Assembly (NCBI GenBank): GCA_025201365.1
Contig: JAIXMF010000002.1
Location: 62,001 to 126,000 of the forward strand
Reading direction: 5' to 3'
DNA from: Syncephalis plumigaleata
Lineage: Eukaryota; Zoopagomycota; Zoopagomycetes; Zoopagales; Piptocephalidaceae
Length of the DNA: 64,000 bases
The stretch's first letter is position 1. Each line of letters opens with the position of its first letter. The notes under the pieces were generated by a model. It did no database searches, was not told the origin of the DNA, and saw nothing but the letters and a program-made list of their open reading frames with translations. The position numbers and the translations under genes were made by a program. Shown here piece by piece: positions 45,934 to 56,711 of the stretch.

Positions 45934-47388
45934 CTATTGAGCGTGTGGGGTACCATTGATGATGGACTCATCTGCTAGATGCTCCTCTTGTACGCCTAGC
46001 GTTTCACAAGTCATTGCCAAATCCTCTTCGTTGACCTAAGAGCATGTATTCATTCATATTTTATTTTTTCCATTAATATAAATAAATGGCAATGATAGCA
46101 CGTTTCACTTTATACCATTCATGTCCGCTAGACCACTCACCAGAATATTTGCAGTACCATGTGTACTTAGATAGAGCAAGTTAATACCTTGCTTACTGAG
46201 TGCCTCCGACATTGAATACACGATACCGTATCGATCTATAAGGAAAAGCACGACAAATAGAATTAATACGAATACGAACACTAATGCTAATAGTATATGC
46301 TAGAACTGATAGCCTACGTTGTAACCCACCGTAGCCAAGACTCGCCAGATGAATCTGCACCACACGTAGTGATGCTGGGGTTTGACTTCGATTCAGGGTG
46401 TAGTCATCGAAATCCGTTAATACGTCCAAGTTAGTAACAAGTGAAATGCCATCACCGGTGAGCGTGTACGAAACAAATCGTTGATCTCGTTGTTGCTCCA
46501 GTAGTTCCGGATAGAATAACAATCGTAATACGCGTATCGCCCAGCCATCCTGATGCTCACGATTAAGCCCCACCATAGTGAGATGATTTATAGGCACGGT
46601 TTTAGGACAGCGCTCACGCATATCGGCCATGACCTCTTGTTGTCGTCGTGGTGTTTGCGGTCGTTCCATCTCGGGCGATGAAGCCGAAGCTGCTGTTATC
46701 GTTTCCGTACCAATGCCTGTCGCTGATGCCGGTAGATTGGCAGGCATCGGGGAAACAAAAGGTGGTAGCGCATTCGGCGATGATGGAATATCATCCAGCT
46801 CGTCAGTGATATCAGGAAATGTGAAGCCCTCCTCTTGTAGTGTCGCGACCACTTGTCTTAGTCGTCGCTCTTTCACTAGAACATAATCGGCTTGGTAGGT
46901 CGATAAGTAAAAGATACTAATACCTGCCTTGGCCAATGGTGCCGATACATCAATAATACGCTTGCCCGCATTATCTATCGTATTGCAATGTTATTATACA
47001 AATGTATATACAGACATACATATTCGTTGAACAATGATTACCTAAACCTACTGCAGTATCGATTTCTAACACGCGGAATACATCTGCCTCAATGACTAGC
47101 TTAACCGGATAACGCTGTACAATCGGAGCGAAATCCTTGACTACTGTGTCGACTTCGGCGATAATGGATATTTCAAGTGAATTCTCTGTATAATTAAAAA
47201 ATGTATCACGTCTATCATTGTATTACAGTCAGTTCTATAGATATACTAAGGATGCTCCATGTAACATATGAATAGACTTACTTTCTCGGGAAAAATACAC
47301 TCTTGGTAATGGCGTGGGTGAGACAGGCTCGTTGAGCTGGTGGTAAGCTTAGAAGCTGAACTCGGGCCGGCAGAAGAAAGATGCTCAT
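45934..47388 (-). CDS. CASTOR-like ACT-domain protein (arginine-sensor family)
   Basis: In animals CASTOR1/2 bind arginine and control TORC1 through GATOR2. The start MSIFLLPARVQLLSLPPAQR (ATG 47388) corresponds to the N-terminal strand of CASTOR. Downstream are VDTVVKDFAPIVQRYPVK, IIDVSAPLAKAGISIFYLST followed by YQADYVLVKERRL, and a variable Pro/Ser-rich insert. The second ACT pair has GWAIRVLRLLFYPELLEQQ, HLASLGYDRYGIVYSMSEAL and GINLLYLSTHGTANILVNEE. The 'ISxxYLSTxxxxxxLV' signature appears twice, as in CASTOR proteins. Five introns are visible, and the stop is at 45936-45934. One frame change occurs near 47298 in a five-T run. Whether it binds arginine cannot be judged, because the ligand residues are not certain. 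Confidence 0.75.
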
Positions 47389-47931
47389 TCTATTGTCTTT
47401 TTTCTTTCTTTCTTTCTTTCTTTCTAAATAGCAAATAAACAACAGCACCTATAGCAGCAATTAGAGTTTACTTCTCCACCAATGAACCAATGTACTAATA
47501 ACAACAACAAGATTAGAATAGAAATATACGAGTGTACAAACGAAGGAAGGAAGGAAGGAAGGAAAAAGAGAGAGAAACAAAACGAGAAAACCTTTCAAGT
47601 AAATGAAACCGGTAACAGGTGAGACTTTGGACGATAGCAGTAGAACTGCTAGTACTAGTATTACAACTAATAGGAAAGTGAAAGAGTAATGACAACGAAG
47701 ACTAGGCGCGGTTTATCCGATTCCATAATGATGATGATTTTAGATCATATCTTTCCATCAGATCGGCATGGCAAAGGAAAGCATGGTGTCTGTGCTACTG
47801 AACGAACCAGTTTACGGAGGATTATGACTATTTCATAAGAATAATAGGAATAATGCATTGCCTTGTATCATATGTTCATTCATTCATTGTAGATATTAGT
47901 GAATGTATGTTTATTAAGTGTGTAAGCTGCT
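47389..47931. other. Intergenic region with CTTT and GGAA repeats
   Basis: About 540 bases with a (CTTT)n run (47399-47425) and a (GGAA)n run (47542-47564). It holds the CASTOR-like promoter and the 3' flank of the acyl-CoA synthetase gene. No gene seen. Confidence 0.5.
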
Positions 47932-49761
47932 TTAGGCTTGTTGTACTTTGGCAGCTACAAGTCGACGTTGTACTTTGCCGGTAGCAGTCTTGGGAATGGT
48001 GCTCATGATGTAGATGCGCGATGGTACCTTGAAAGCTGACAATTTCTCGCGACAATAGGCGCGGATACGTTCGTATTCGGCTTCGAGTTGTTCTGACGTG
48101 GCTGCATCCGCATCACCGACACGATCCGACACCACAGCGCAATGAACAACCTCGCCGTACACCTCGTCTGGTGCGGCGAAACAAACGGCGTCACGTACGT
48201 CGGGGCAGGAGAGTAACACGGAATCCACTTCAATAGGTGAGATTTCTCGCCTCCTCGATTGATGAGCTCCTTGATTCTACCGGTAATGGTGAGGTAGCCA
48301 TCTTGATCGAGACGACCACGATCGCCCGTGCGGAACCAACGGCTATCCGCGTTATTAGCCGGAGCAGGATCATTGGGACTGGCGGGGAAGAAACCGGTGC
48401 GATTCGCCTCGGGATTATCACGATAACCGGCGGTGACGTTAAGACCGCGCACGCACACCTCGCCTTGTTCACCGCGAGGTACCTCTTTACCGTTGTCGTC
48501 ACGAATGGTGAGTTCCACGCCTTGTGGTAGACCAACCGTGCCAGGACGATGCTCCTTGGGTGGCAGTGGATTGGAACACATTTGATGAGCTGCCTCGGTC
48601 ATGGCGTAGGCTTCTAGCACCGGTGCTTTAAACGACTCCTCCAACTGATGAAGCGTGTACGGAGCGAGCGCCGATGAGCATGATCGAATAAAACGTAGTT
48701 TAGGTAGAGGATCAGGCACGGGAGTACGTAATAGAATTGTATGAATAGTAGGCACTATTCGTTCAATGTTAGCATCATCATCGTAATAATAAAATAGCCA
48801 CTTTACTTACCTGCCGAGTACCATGTAGCGTTGAATTCACTAATTTGTGACCAGAATGCACTTGCCGAGAACTTTGCGGGAATGATACAGGCACCACCGC
48901 TTATTAGCGTGCTCAGAAACGAGGCAATTAATCCGTGAACGTGGAATAATGGCATCACTACGAGTGAACAATCGGATGACGTCAACTCATAAGTACGCGT
49001 AATATTATTCATTGTAGTACGAATGTTACGATGTGTTAATGGCACACCTATTAGTATCATTATAGTATCAGTGTTAGCATAGCATTCCATTCAATCTACG
49101 TGTTGATAGGATAATACTTACATTTTGGACGACCTGTTGTACCAGATGTATGAAGTACGAGTGCCACGTCATCCGGTTGAGCCAGCCATACTTGTTCCGA
49201 CCTTACATTGGTCGAGCTCGTCAATGCCTGTGACGTACCATCAGTGAGTATTTCCACCAAGGATAGATTCACTGTTGCTGATGCAGCAGTGGCAGTGGCA
49301 TCACTCGTTGATATTTCCTCGGCCACCTCTAGAACACGACAGCCTAGTTGTGTGGCAGCCTGAATGGCCGGTGCTCCTTTTTGTGACCAACCCGCCGGCA
49401 CAATTACCACACGACTACCCGTGTCCTCGATGTAGAATCGAACCTCCTCGGCATTATACGCGGGGTTGAGCGGGGCCGCCGTCCAACCGAGTCCGGCACA
49501 AGCAAGGAACGTGGCGGTACACGCAAGACCATTGGGCAGCACGATAATGACGATATCGCCTTGTGACAAGTCCAGTGTACGCTTGAGAGTATCGGCCAAT
49601 TGCGCGCAAATGTCATGGTAGCGACCATACGTGATACGCGCGCTTTGAGGCGGACCAGGAATGTAAAGGGCCGGTACGTTAACCTGACTCTCATTGCTAC
49701 AATGAAAGACGTCCACTAGGGTAGGACCGGTGGTAGAGACGGAGGAAGCTGAAGACGCCAT
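47932..49761 (-). CDS. PCS60: AMP-forming acyl-CoA synthetase, Pcs60 / oxalyl-CoA synthetase type
   Basis: An adenylate-forming ligase of the 4-coumarate/oxalyl-CoA ligase group. The chosen start is MASSASSVSTTGPTLVDVF (49761). The ATP-binding motif LVLHTSGTTGRPKC ends exon 1. Further motifs are PLFHVHGLIASFLSTLISGG, VLEAYAMTEAAHQM, WFRTGDRGRLDQDGYLTITG, GRIKELINRGGEK and the C-terminal FKVPSRIYIMSTIPKTATGK with the catalytic Lys. The protein is about 530 residues, the usual length, with three exons. The frame changes once near 48240 at an A run (AAAA read as AAA). The C-terminus is AAKVQQA, without the SKL-type peroxisomal signal of yeast Pcs60, which suggests a cytosolic enzyme. The likely role is oxalate or short/aryl-acid activation; the substrate is not determined by sequence. 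Confidence 0.85.
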
Positions 49762-50552
49762 AGTAGTAGTAGCAGTAGTAGCAGTAGTAGTAGTTACTTG
49801 GTGTGCGCAATAAAATAAAGACAGTAAAAGTGGAAGCAGTGGAAGTAGTGGAAGTAAACGTAGTGGAAGTGATAACGCAATTGTAATGATATCGCTGGAT
49901 TGTCTCAATTTAAATAATCGCCGTTAATCAAATGACTTGAAACGTCATCAAGTTTTGTCAGCCTATTTTTGGTCCTCAGATAGCTTGCGTTATATTGTGT
50001 AAAAATAGTAGGCCATCAGCCGATATTGATAATGCCATAGGCATGGTACATTTGTTTCAGGAGCGAAAACAAAAGAGCCGGCTTGTAATTGTCAGAGTGC
50101 AAGAGATGTGCATCATCTACGTTAGAAGTAATAATGATACGACAAGGCATAACGTGACCGATATGATATCATCATAACATATCAAGGCTATTGATAGGAT
50201 ATATATTTATGAATATCCTGTTTATTTAATCAATCAACTTGTAAACAAGTTATTAATATATATGTACATAACACACTGATAACTAATAGACAATCTAATA
50301 ATGAATTAAAGGTAAAAAGATACTTGTGTATTGCTTTGTAGCTGATGATGAATCATCTACTCAAATGCTATATACATATATAATGATATAATCGTAACTT
50401 AATAATAAACAACAGATTAACGCTAAACTAAAATTGAATGATAAAACAACAAAGATTGATAATGCATGAATGAGTGAATGAATGAATGGATTGATTCATC
50501 ATCTTATTCCATGTTTGCTTGTCTTCTAGTGTAGACGAGAGTAGTGTCATTA
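49762..50552. other. Intergenic region
   Basis: About 790 bases. The 200 bases next to the acyl-CoA synthetase start stay open in frame with a hydrophobic Leu/Pro-rich reading (LLPLLPLLPLLLSL) from GT-rich repeats, but no ATG begins it. The rest is AT-rich, with no gene seen. Confidence 0.45.
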
Positions 50553-52529
50553 TCAATTGGAATGCATTCGTGTATTATACGCGTAAATCGCGGAATCTTC
50601 TTCAATACGAGGTTTCGGTATAGTTGTTGTACTCAACTCATTATCTAGTTGTTGCTGTTGTTGCTGTTGTGGTTGCTGCTGCTGCTGTTGCTGCTGTTGT
50701 GGTTGTGGATGATGATGTCCCGATCCAATTGTACTGAATGTGGCCATTGTTTCCGATTTAGTGGTGTAGCGTTGTAATTGATCTGCTGCTTCCATTAGAG
50801 CCGGTGGCATGTGTATATGCTTATTACCATCAGCAGTATGGTTATCCGTGCATATCTCGATACTCTTGATCCACTGTAATTATTCATCAATTAACATACT
50901 GGTCGAGTATTCATTAATAATTACTACTTACTGGATCTTCTAGGATCTGTTCAACTGTAATACGTCTTGATGTATCCGGTTCCAGTATACGATACATTAA
51001 ACGACGACATGGCTCGGATAGTTTAAGGAATGGCTCAAAAGCACCGGATTTACGTCGTTCCAAGAATCCCAGATAATTGGCATCCGATCGATTGGCCTGT
51101 CTGAAGGGAATACTTTGGAATCGCATGGCGTAGTAGACAATGCCGCATGCCCATATGTCCACCTTGCGTCCATCGTATTCACGTCCCGTAAACTCTTCCG
51201 GTGCAATGTACGGCTCCGAGCCACACAGTCCTTTCGAGCGATGATTTTTGCCTTCCCAGCAGACGCGGAACACGTCGGATACACCAAAATCGGTAATCTT
51301 CAACTTGCCACGCATGTCCATGAGTAGATTCTCCGGTTTAATGTCTCTATGAGCCACACCCATGGAGTGAAGGTAGCCGATGCCTTGAATCAACTGGTGG
51401 AAACAGCAATTGATCTCCACGTCTGTCATGCAGTTGCTCTTGATGATATGATACAGATCACCACCCGGACAGTATTCCATCACTTCGCACCATTGCGAAT
51501 TCTCGTCTTGAACTAAATCGACCATCTTGACGATATTGGGATGATTTAGACTGGCAGAAATGCAGAACTCGCTGGTAAGTTTCTTGATGTATTCCCTTTC
51601 CGTTTCATCACGACGACGTTTACGGAATTCCTATTAGACATGTATTCATTTAGTATGACGTAACTATTATCTACTTTTACCGGTTAATGATTACTTACTT
51701 TGACTGCGTATAAAGTCTCATTTGCAGTGCCATCGACATCGTCAAGTCGTCGAGCCAGGCGTACCACCGCGGAGGCACCTCTTCCGATGAGTCCAGCATC
51801 GCAGATGCCATATTTCTTATGGAGTTGTGGTCGCATCTCCGGTTCATCCTCATCTTTACGAGCTAGACTAATACCACGCGTGGCTGCTGCTCGATTTGCG
51901 CGTGCTGCATGAGCAGCGGACGATCCAGCGGGCGCGTCACCAAATGGATCGTCGTCGTCGTCCGAGTCAGCCCCAAAATCACCGCCAATCAAGGCCTGAA
52001 GTGACGATGCCGATCGTTGAATAAACTGTTTACCTGACATGGAAGAATTGACATTTCCAGATGTACTAGCATTGTTACTTGTACTAGCTGCTGCTGCTGC
52101 TGCTGCCTGACGCTTAGCATCACCATTAAGCAATCTATCGAGTAGTCCTTGTTTCTTTGGTGGAGGTGGTGGCGGCGGTGGAGATGGAGCAACTAGCTCG
52201 TTATTACTGCTAGTTGATGTTGGTGATTCTATGAGTGCATCCGTTGACGTATGCGTTGATGTTCTGTTATGTGCCACCGGTTTATCGGATAACCTTGTGG
52301 TACCTGGATGATAAGTGTTCACACGACGATGACGACGAACTGCCTCTGTCTCAGTGGTGCTGCTACTCCTTTGAACGGATGCAGCAGACTCTTGATGTTC
52401 CTGCTGGTCTTGTTGTTGTGCTGCACGACGACGAGCATTTTCGGCAGCTCGATTATGGGGCGCACTCTGACGTCGTCGAACATGTAGGTCCATGCCAGGT
52501 GCCCAGCAATCAGTGGAGAATGTCACCAT
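50553..52529 (-). CDS. HAL4/HAL5-family serine/threonine protein kinase
   Basis: A fungal-specific kinase of the Npr1/Hal group that regulates plasma-membrane transporters and ion balance. Exon 1 (ATG 52529, alternative ATG 52493) encodes a disordered, Ser/Ala/Gln-rich N-terminus with a poly-Pro run, then the glycine loop (LIGRGASAVVRL) and YAVK with the ATP-binding Lys. Exon 2 (51630-50932) has EVMEYCPGGDLYHII, VAHRDIKPENLL, ITDFGVSDVFRVCWEG and GLCGSEPYIAPEEF. VDIWACGIVYYAMRFQSIPF is diagnostic of the HAL group. Exon 3 (50873-50553) carries a Gln-rich tail. All frames join in phase with no frame error. About 620 residues, usual for the family. Which HAL/NPR member it equals cannot be said. 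Confidence 0.9.
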
Positions 52530-52615
52530 ATCGAAAAGTATGCAATCCTTTTTAACTCCAGTAACAAGTAAATTTAATACAGAAAGGAAAGAAACAGTCA
52601 ATAATGTTGCTCTGA

Positions 52616-52653
<38 letters not shown>

Positions 52654-53591
52654 AATGATGGAAGCTATCAAAGTTCCACAGTAGTAATGGCTGCTATGGT
52701 TAGCACAAACTTAATGCTTTGTAATATCAAAAGATAATTAGTCAGATGACAAAGATGACTAAACAAATCAAATAAAAAGGAACGAGACTACCGTTGAGTA
52801 GTGTAGCAAGCAGGTAGTCAAGTAAGTATGGAAAAAGATCGGCAAACTTATAAAGTGAACTAGGGATTCAAGCAAAGAAAAGAGAATGGATACGATAGAG
52901 AAGAAGGAACAAGTGTAATATGTCACATTACACGGTAGTTTGATATAACGCAAGCCTATGAGGGACTGGTTACGATTATCGAGGCAAGGTTGACGTTAGG
53001 CTTACACGCATACACAAGAACATGGAAGACACGCGCTGTGTGCAAGAATAACAAATGGTTAATCCATTCAAATGATGGAGTGTGGCTATCGGATCACGCA
53101 TAAGAATATCGTCTATTTTCTACTCAAATTTTGCTTGTATTTCGGCTTTTGAACTGTGCGTAGTAAAGAAAAAAAGGGTAATTCATTTCCCGTAATCAAC
53201 CTTCCTTATGTGGGCACATCGTGACATAGTGGTGACGACATGGCGTGGTCAATGGCTTAATGGTATTTAGTAACGTATGTGTATATATATATGTGTGTGT
53301 GTGTGCGTGTTGCCGTAGATACCGTGGTTTAGTATAAATTATCGTGATAGCCAGTGTAGGAATATAGGCTTGATGATTAGTAAATGGAATGAAACAAGTA
53401 ATACAAATGGAATGAATTCATCAATATGACATAGGATAATAGTGCATGACGATGACAATAATGACAACGATGATAATGATTAGTAATCCAGATATCAATA
53501 GCTGATGTAGTTATGCAGTGTGTTTATTTGACAACAAGATAAAAGCTAAATCAATTAGTAGAATACTGCTTACATTGTTGTTGAAATAGTA
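52530..53591. other. Intergenic region with a 37-base ACT repeat
   Basis: About 1.05 kb upstream of the kinase. An (ACT/CTA)n run lies at 52617-52653, in the probable 5' leader of the kinase, and a TA/TG repeat lies at 53280-53310. No gene seen. Confidence 0.5.
52617..52653. repeat. (CTA)n microsatellite upstream of the HAL-type kinase
   Basis: Twelve triplets of CTA. On the transcribed (minus) strand it reads (TAG)n, which puts stop codons in one frame only. Confidence 0.9.
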
Positions 53592-54467
53592 GTGTATAAT
53601 GTATATCGTATAGAATTGGTACTAACAGTGATACCATTTCTCTTTGGATTAAGTAGTATTCCACAAGGGTATGGATTCAATGGAAAAACTATTGCTACAA
53701 ATGACGAATTGTTTGTAATATCACGTAGAATGATCCAGAATGATTTTGTTTTAAATTACGAAACTGCTCTCAACTGCATTACCAAATGGGCATGCACTAA
53801 AACGTGTACCAGCTAAAGGAGACGTCAATATTCACTCATTTAGTCAGAAGAAAACTAAATGGAACATATGCTTTTCTCTCTCTCGTTTGGCCATATGGCG
53901 CAGGTACCATCATTTGCTTAGCCATTGTTCATTCAATGGGAACATTCCATAATTGTATCAATAATTTACGCCTATCGCTATTCGTTGATGGCGCAATGCT
54001 TCCACTACCTTTTAAGTTCAATGATTTATGGGTCCTCGTTCGGCTTTATATTGTAATCCATTTATTTATTTGGCAATCTCATGTAAACTGACACTGAAAT
54101 ATCTATTTACACTACTAATTGCATTTATATTTACTATTTCTGTCATTTACCCATTGCCAATTATGTCGACCTCTCCGTGTTTTATATGGGTGTGCTCACA
54201 TAACGAATAGTGCCATTTCCACATTCGAATTTCGAAATTGCTTTGTATGGTAATGTTAAATACCCGATAGTTAAAACCCCGTTGCAGGTCCATTATAGGC
54301 AACGCAAGGAAATGAGCGAGCTCGTGTGTTTCAAACAAACCGGTCTACTTGATAGATTCAGACAGAGCTATTGGGATGCATCATGTAGGAAATATGATAT
54401 AAAAGCTGCTTGTCAATTTGTTACTTCTAGTACATTATCACTTCTTTTCTACTCAACTACTTGCTAG
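53592..54467 (+). CDS. Interrupted multi-pass membrane protein locus
   Basis: Successive plus-strand frames look like one membrane protein read with several frame changes. They give a first hydrophobic segment (IELVLTVIPFLFGLSSIPQ), a soluble stretch (TIATNDELFVISRRMIQNDF), a further segment (PYGAGTIICLAIVHSMG), and a hydrophobic pair near the end (YCNPFIYLAISCK, then LFTLLIAFIFTISVIYPLPI). An acceptor-like TTGCAG at about 54288 precedes a basic, Cys-containing possible tail (HYRQRKEMSELVCFKQTG). 'NPFIY' resembles the NPxxY of class A receptors but is followed by another membrane segment, so I give it little weight. Start, introns and family are not established. Frame changes lie at about 53800, 53860 and 54035. 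Confidence 0.35.
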
Positions 54468-54597
54468 ACGCAATACGATTTTTTTTGCTTCATTGACTTT
54501 TTTTGATTTACTATAACGCTTGTGTAGTACGCCAACTACACCTGATACTGCTATCGACGATATACATCTACGGAAATTCTTACGCACAACTTTCAAG

Positions 54598-56379
54598 ATG
54601 CACGCCTATCCTTTGACGCTCGTTCTAGTCTTGGCTTCATTAAGCTTGACTCACGCTCTACCAATCGCCAATGTCACTCCAGGAACCTTATCCACTACAG
54701 CAACCAACACACTTCCAGCGACCGGACTTGATGACACGTTTAACGCTGGCTTTGATGATCTCACTCTAAAATCCGACAAGCTTACACCCAATGCTGCTAC
54801 CACTGCTACCACTGGTACTAACGCTGCCACCACAGGAAATCCAGTCAATGCCGCCACCAATTCAGCTACCAATACCGCTACCAATACAGCCACCACTGGC
54901 ACCACCGGCACCACAGGTACTAATTCAGCTAGTACTGCCAATACCGCCCCTGTTACCAGCACTGTTATCAAGAGTTCAACGACTTCCACTCTCGATGATT
55001 CAAGTGACATAAAGCTCACTGATCCTACCACTGCTTCCACTGTTACGCAGAAGGCAGACAAGGTGACATCTACCACTGGTACTACCGGAACCACTGGCGC
55101 TACCGGCGCCACCGGCGCCACCACTGCCACTACTGGCAACCCAGTCAACACTGGTACCAATGCTGCTGCTAATACCAGTCTTAAGACAGCAGTTACCGGC
55201 ACAACTGCTAACAGCCCATTGTCTACTGGTTTTGATAGCTTCGATGACTCGAGCTTCAATGACCTCACAAGCAGCACTGGCAAGGCTCCCCTTACCACTA
55301 CGCAGAAGGCAGACACTTTGACTACTGCTGCCACTGGAGCTACCGGAGCTACCGGAGCCACCACTGCCACCACTGCTACTGGAGCTACCGGAGCCACCAC
55401 TGCCACTGGAGCCACTACTGGCAACCCAGTCAGCACTGGTACTAATGCTGCTGCTAATACCAGTGTTAAGACAGCAGTTACCGGCACAACTGCTAACAGC
55501 CCATTGTCCACTGGTTTTGATAGCTTCGATAACTCGAGCTTCAATGACCTCACAAGCAGCACTGGCAAGGCTCCCCTTACCACTACGCAGAAGGCAGACA
55601 CTTTGACTACTGCTGCCACTGGAGCTACCGGAGCTACCGGAGCCACCACTGCCACCACTGCTACTGGAGCTACCGGAGCTACCGGAGCCACCACTGCCAC
55701 CACTGCTACTGGAGCTACCGGAGCCACCACTGCCACTGGAGCCACTACTGGAAACCCAGTCAGCACTGGTACTAATGCTGCTGCTAATACCAGTCTTAAG
55801 ACAACAGTTACCGGCACAACTGCTAACAGCCCATTGTCCACTGGTTTTGATAGCTTCGATAACTCGAGCTTCAATGACCTCACAAGCAGCACTGGCAAGG
55901 CTCCCCTTACCACTACGCAGAAGGCAGACACTTTGACTACTGCTGCCACTGGAGTCACCACTGCTACCGGTGCCATTGGAGCTACCGGAGCTACCGGAGC
56001 CACTACTGCCACTACTGCCACTGATACTACTAAGCAAGGACCCTTTAACCCAGTGAACAAATTAGACATAGTTGATCCTAATGTCACCAATAAGATTCTT
56101 GCTACTAAGATCGGTACAGTTAACCTAAACGGTCCTAGCACGGCAAACTTGACTCCATCAGCCACTGATTCTAGCCTACTTGGAACCGGTAATGCTGACA
56201 CTACCACAGCAGCTGCCACAGCAGGTACCGGTAAGACCGCCACTACCGGTACTGCAAACCAGCCGACTACTGGTACTACCACGGCCAGCACTGGCACTAC
56301 TAACGGATCTGTAGTAGCGAAATCCGATAATCCCAATATTCTTGGTTTCAAGGATGCTCTTCCAGCTAGCACCTTGTAA
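54598..56379 (+). CDS. Secreted Thr/Ala/Gly-rich repetitive protein
   Basis: The ATG at 54598 starts a signal peptide (MHAYPLTLVLVLASLSLTHA) followed by about 570 residues of low-complexity sequence with no Cys. A unit of about 95-110 residues repeats three times. Units begin with GNPV[NS]TGTNAAANTS at 55135, 55420 and 55750, and each contains LSTGFDSFD and GKAPLTTTQKADTL, followed by runs of Gly-Ala-Thr triplets. The GAT runs vary in length between units (95 against 110 residues apart) and have Gly at every third position. Many Thr suggest heavy O-mannosylation. The end (NILGFKDALPASTL) is not hydrophobic, so there is no GPI anchor; a wall-associated or secreted matrix protein is likely. Frame is intact. 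Function is inferred only. Confidence 0.75.
   Translation: MHAYPLTLVLVLASLSLTHALPIANVTPGTLSTTATNTLPATGLDDTFNAGFDDLTLKSDKLTPNAATTATTGTNAATTGNPVNAATNSATNTATNTATTGTTGTTGTNSASTANTAPVTSTVIKSSTTSTLDDSSDIKLTDPTTASTVTQKADKVTSTTGTTGTTGATGATGATTATTGNPVNTGTNAAANTSLKTAVTGTTANSPLSTGFDSFDDSSFNDLTSSTGKAPLTTTQKADTLTTAATGATGATGATTATTATGATGATTATGATTGNPVSTGTNAAANTSVKTAVTGTTANSPLSTGFDSFDNSSFNDLTSSTGKAPLTTTQKADTLTTAATGATGATGATTATTATGATGATGATTATTATGATGATTATGATTGNPVSTGTNAAANTSLKTTVTGTTANSPLSTGFDSFDNSSFNDLTSSTGKAPLTTTQKADTLTTAATGVTTATGAIGATGATGATTATTATDTTKQGPFNPVNKLDIVDPNVTNKILATKIGTVNLNGPSTANLTPSATDSSLLGTGNADTTTAAATAGTGKTATTGTANQPTTGTTTASTGTTNGSVVAKSDNPNILGFKDALPASTL
55135..56030 (+). repeat. Three in-frame coding repeats of 285-330 bases
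   Basis: Copies begin at 55135, 55420 and 55750, and long stretches are nearly identical at the DNA level, for example the block encoding TANSPLSTGFDSFDNSSFND. Near-identity suggests recent duplication or gene conversion. Differences in unit length come mainly from the Gly-Ala-Thr run. Confidence 0.9.
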
Positions 56380-56711
56380 GCCAACTAACTAACTAACACT
56401 CCATTGTTAAACAATGTTTATCGTGTTATGCCTCATTATTATATGTCGTTTCATTCGCTTGGTTGTCCTATGACAATTGAGCTTATGAAATATTTACGAT
56501 TGTTTGCTACAAGTAAAATTCGTGTAAAACATAATAACTCATGATCGTGTATGTTCATTCTACCATGTTCAGCTTTACATTGAATAACTATGTATTAGCG
56601 AGTATTAACGAAATACGTTATTTATTACTAGAATTAAAATCTCATTATTTATTGTCATACAATCCATTGCATACATATAGAATATATATATAGAATAACA
56701 ATGCGGAGGAA
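56380..56711. other. Convergent 3' region
   Basis: About 330 AT-rich bases between two facing genes. It begins with a short CTAA repeat (56382-56397). No gene seen. Confidence 0.45.

Noticed and set aside
49762-49908. Signal peptide or membrane anchor for the acyl-CoA synthetase (LLPLLPLLPLLLSL)
   Set aside because: The upstream in-frame extension has no ATG and is encoded by a GT/GGAAG-type repeat. The ATG at 49761 starts the family-typical N-terminus.
54040-54080. NPFIY motif as proof of a class A G-protein-coupled receptor
   Set aside because: Another long hydrophobic segment follows it, unlike the cytoplasmic helix 8 of such receptors. A five-residue match is weak.
54651-56384. 577-codon open frame antisense to the Thr/Ala/Gly-rich gene, Val/Pro/Ala-rich
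   Set aside because: It is the mirror of repetitive ACC/GCC/GGA codons. The sense frame has a signal peptide and normal start, the antisense frame neither.
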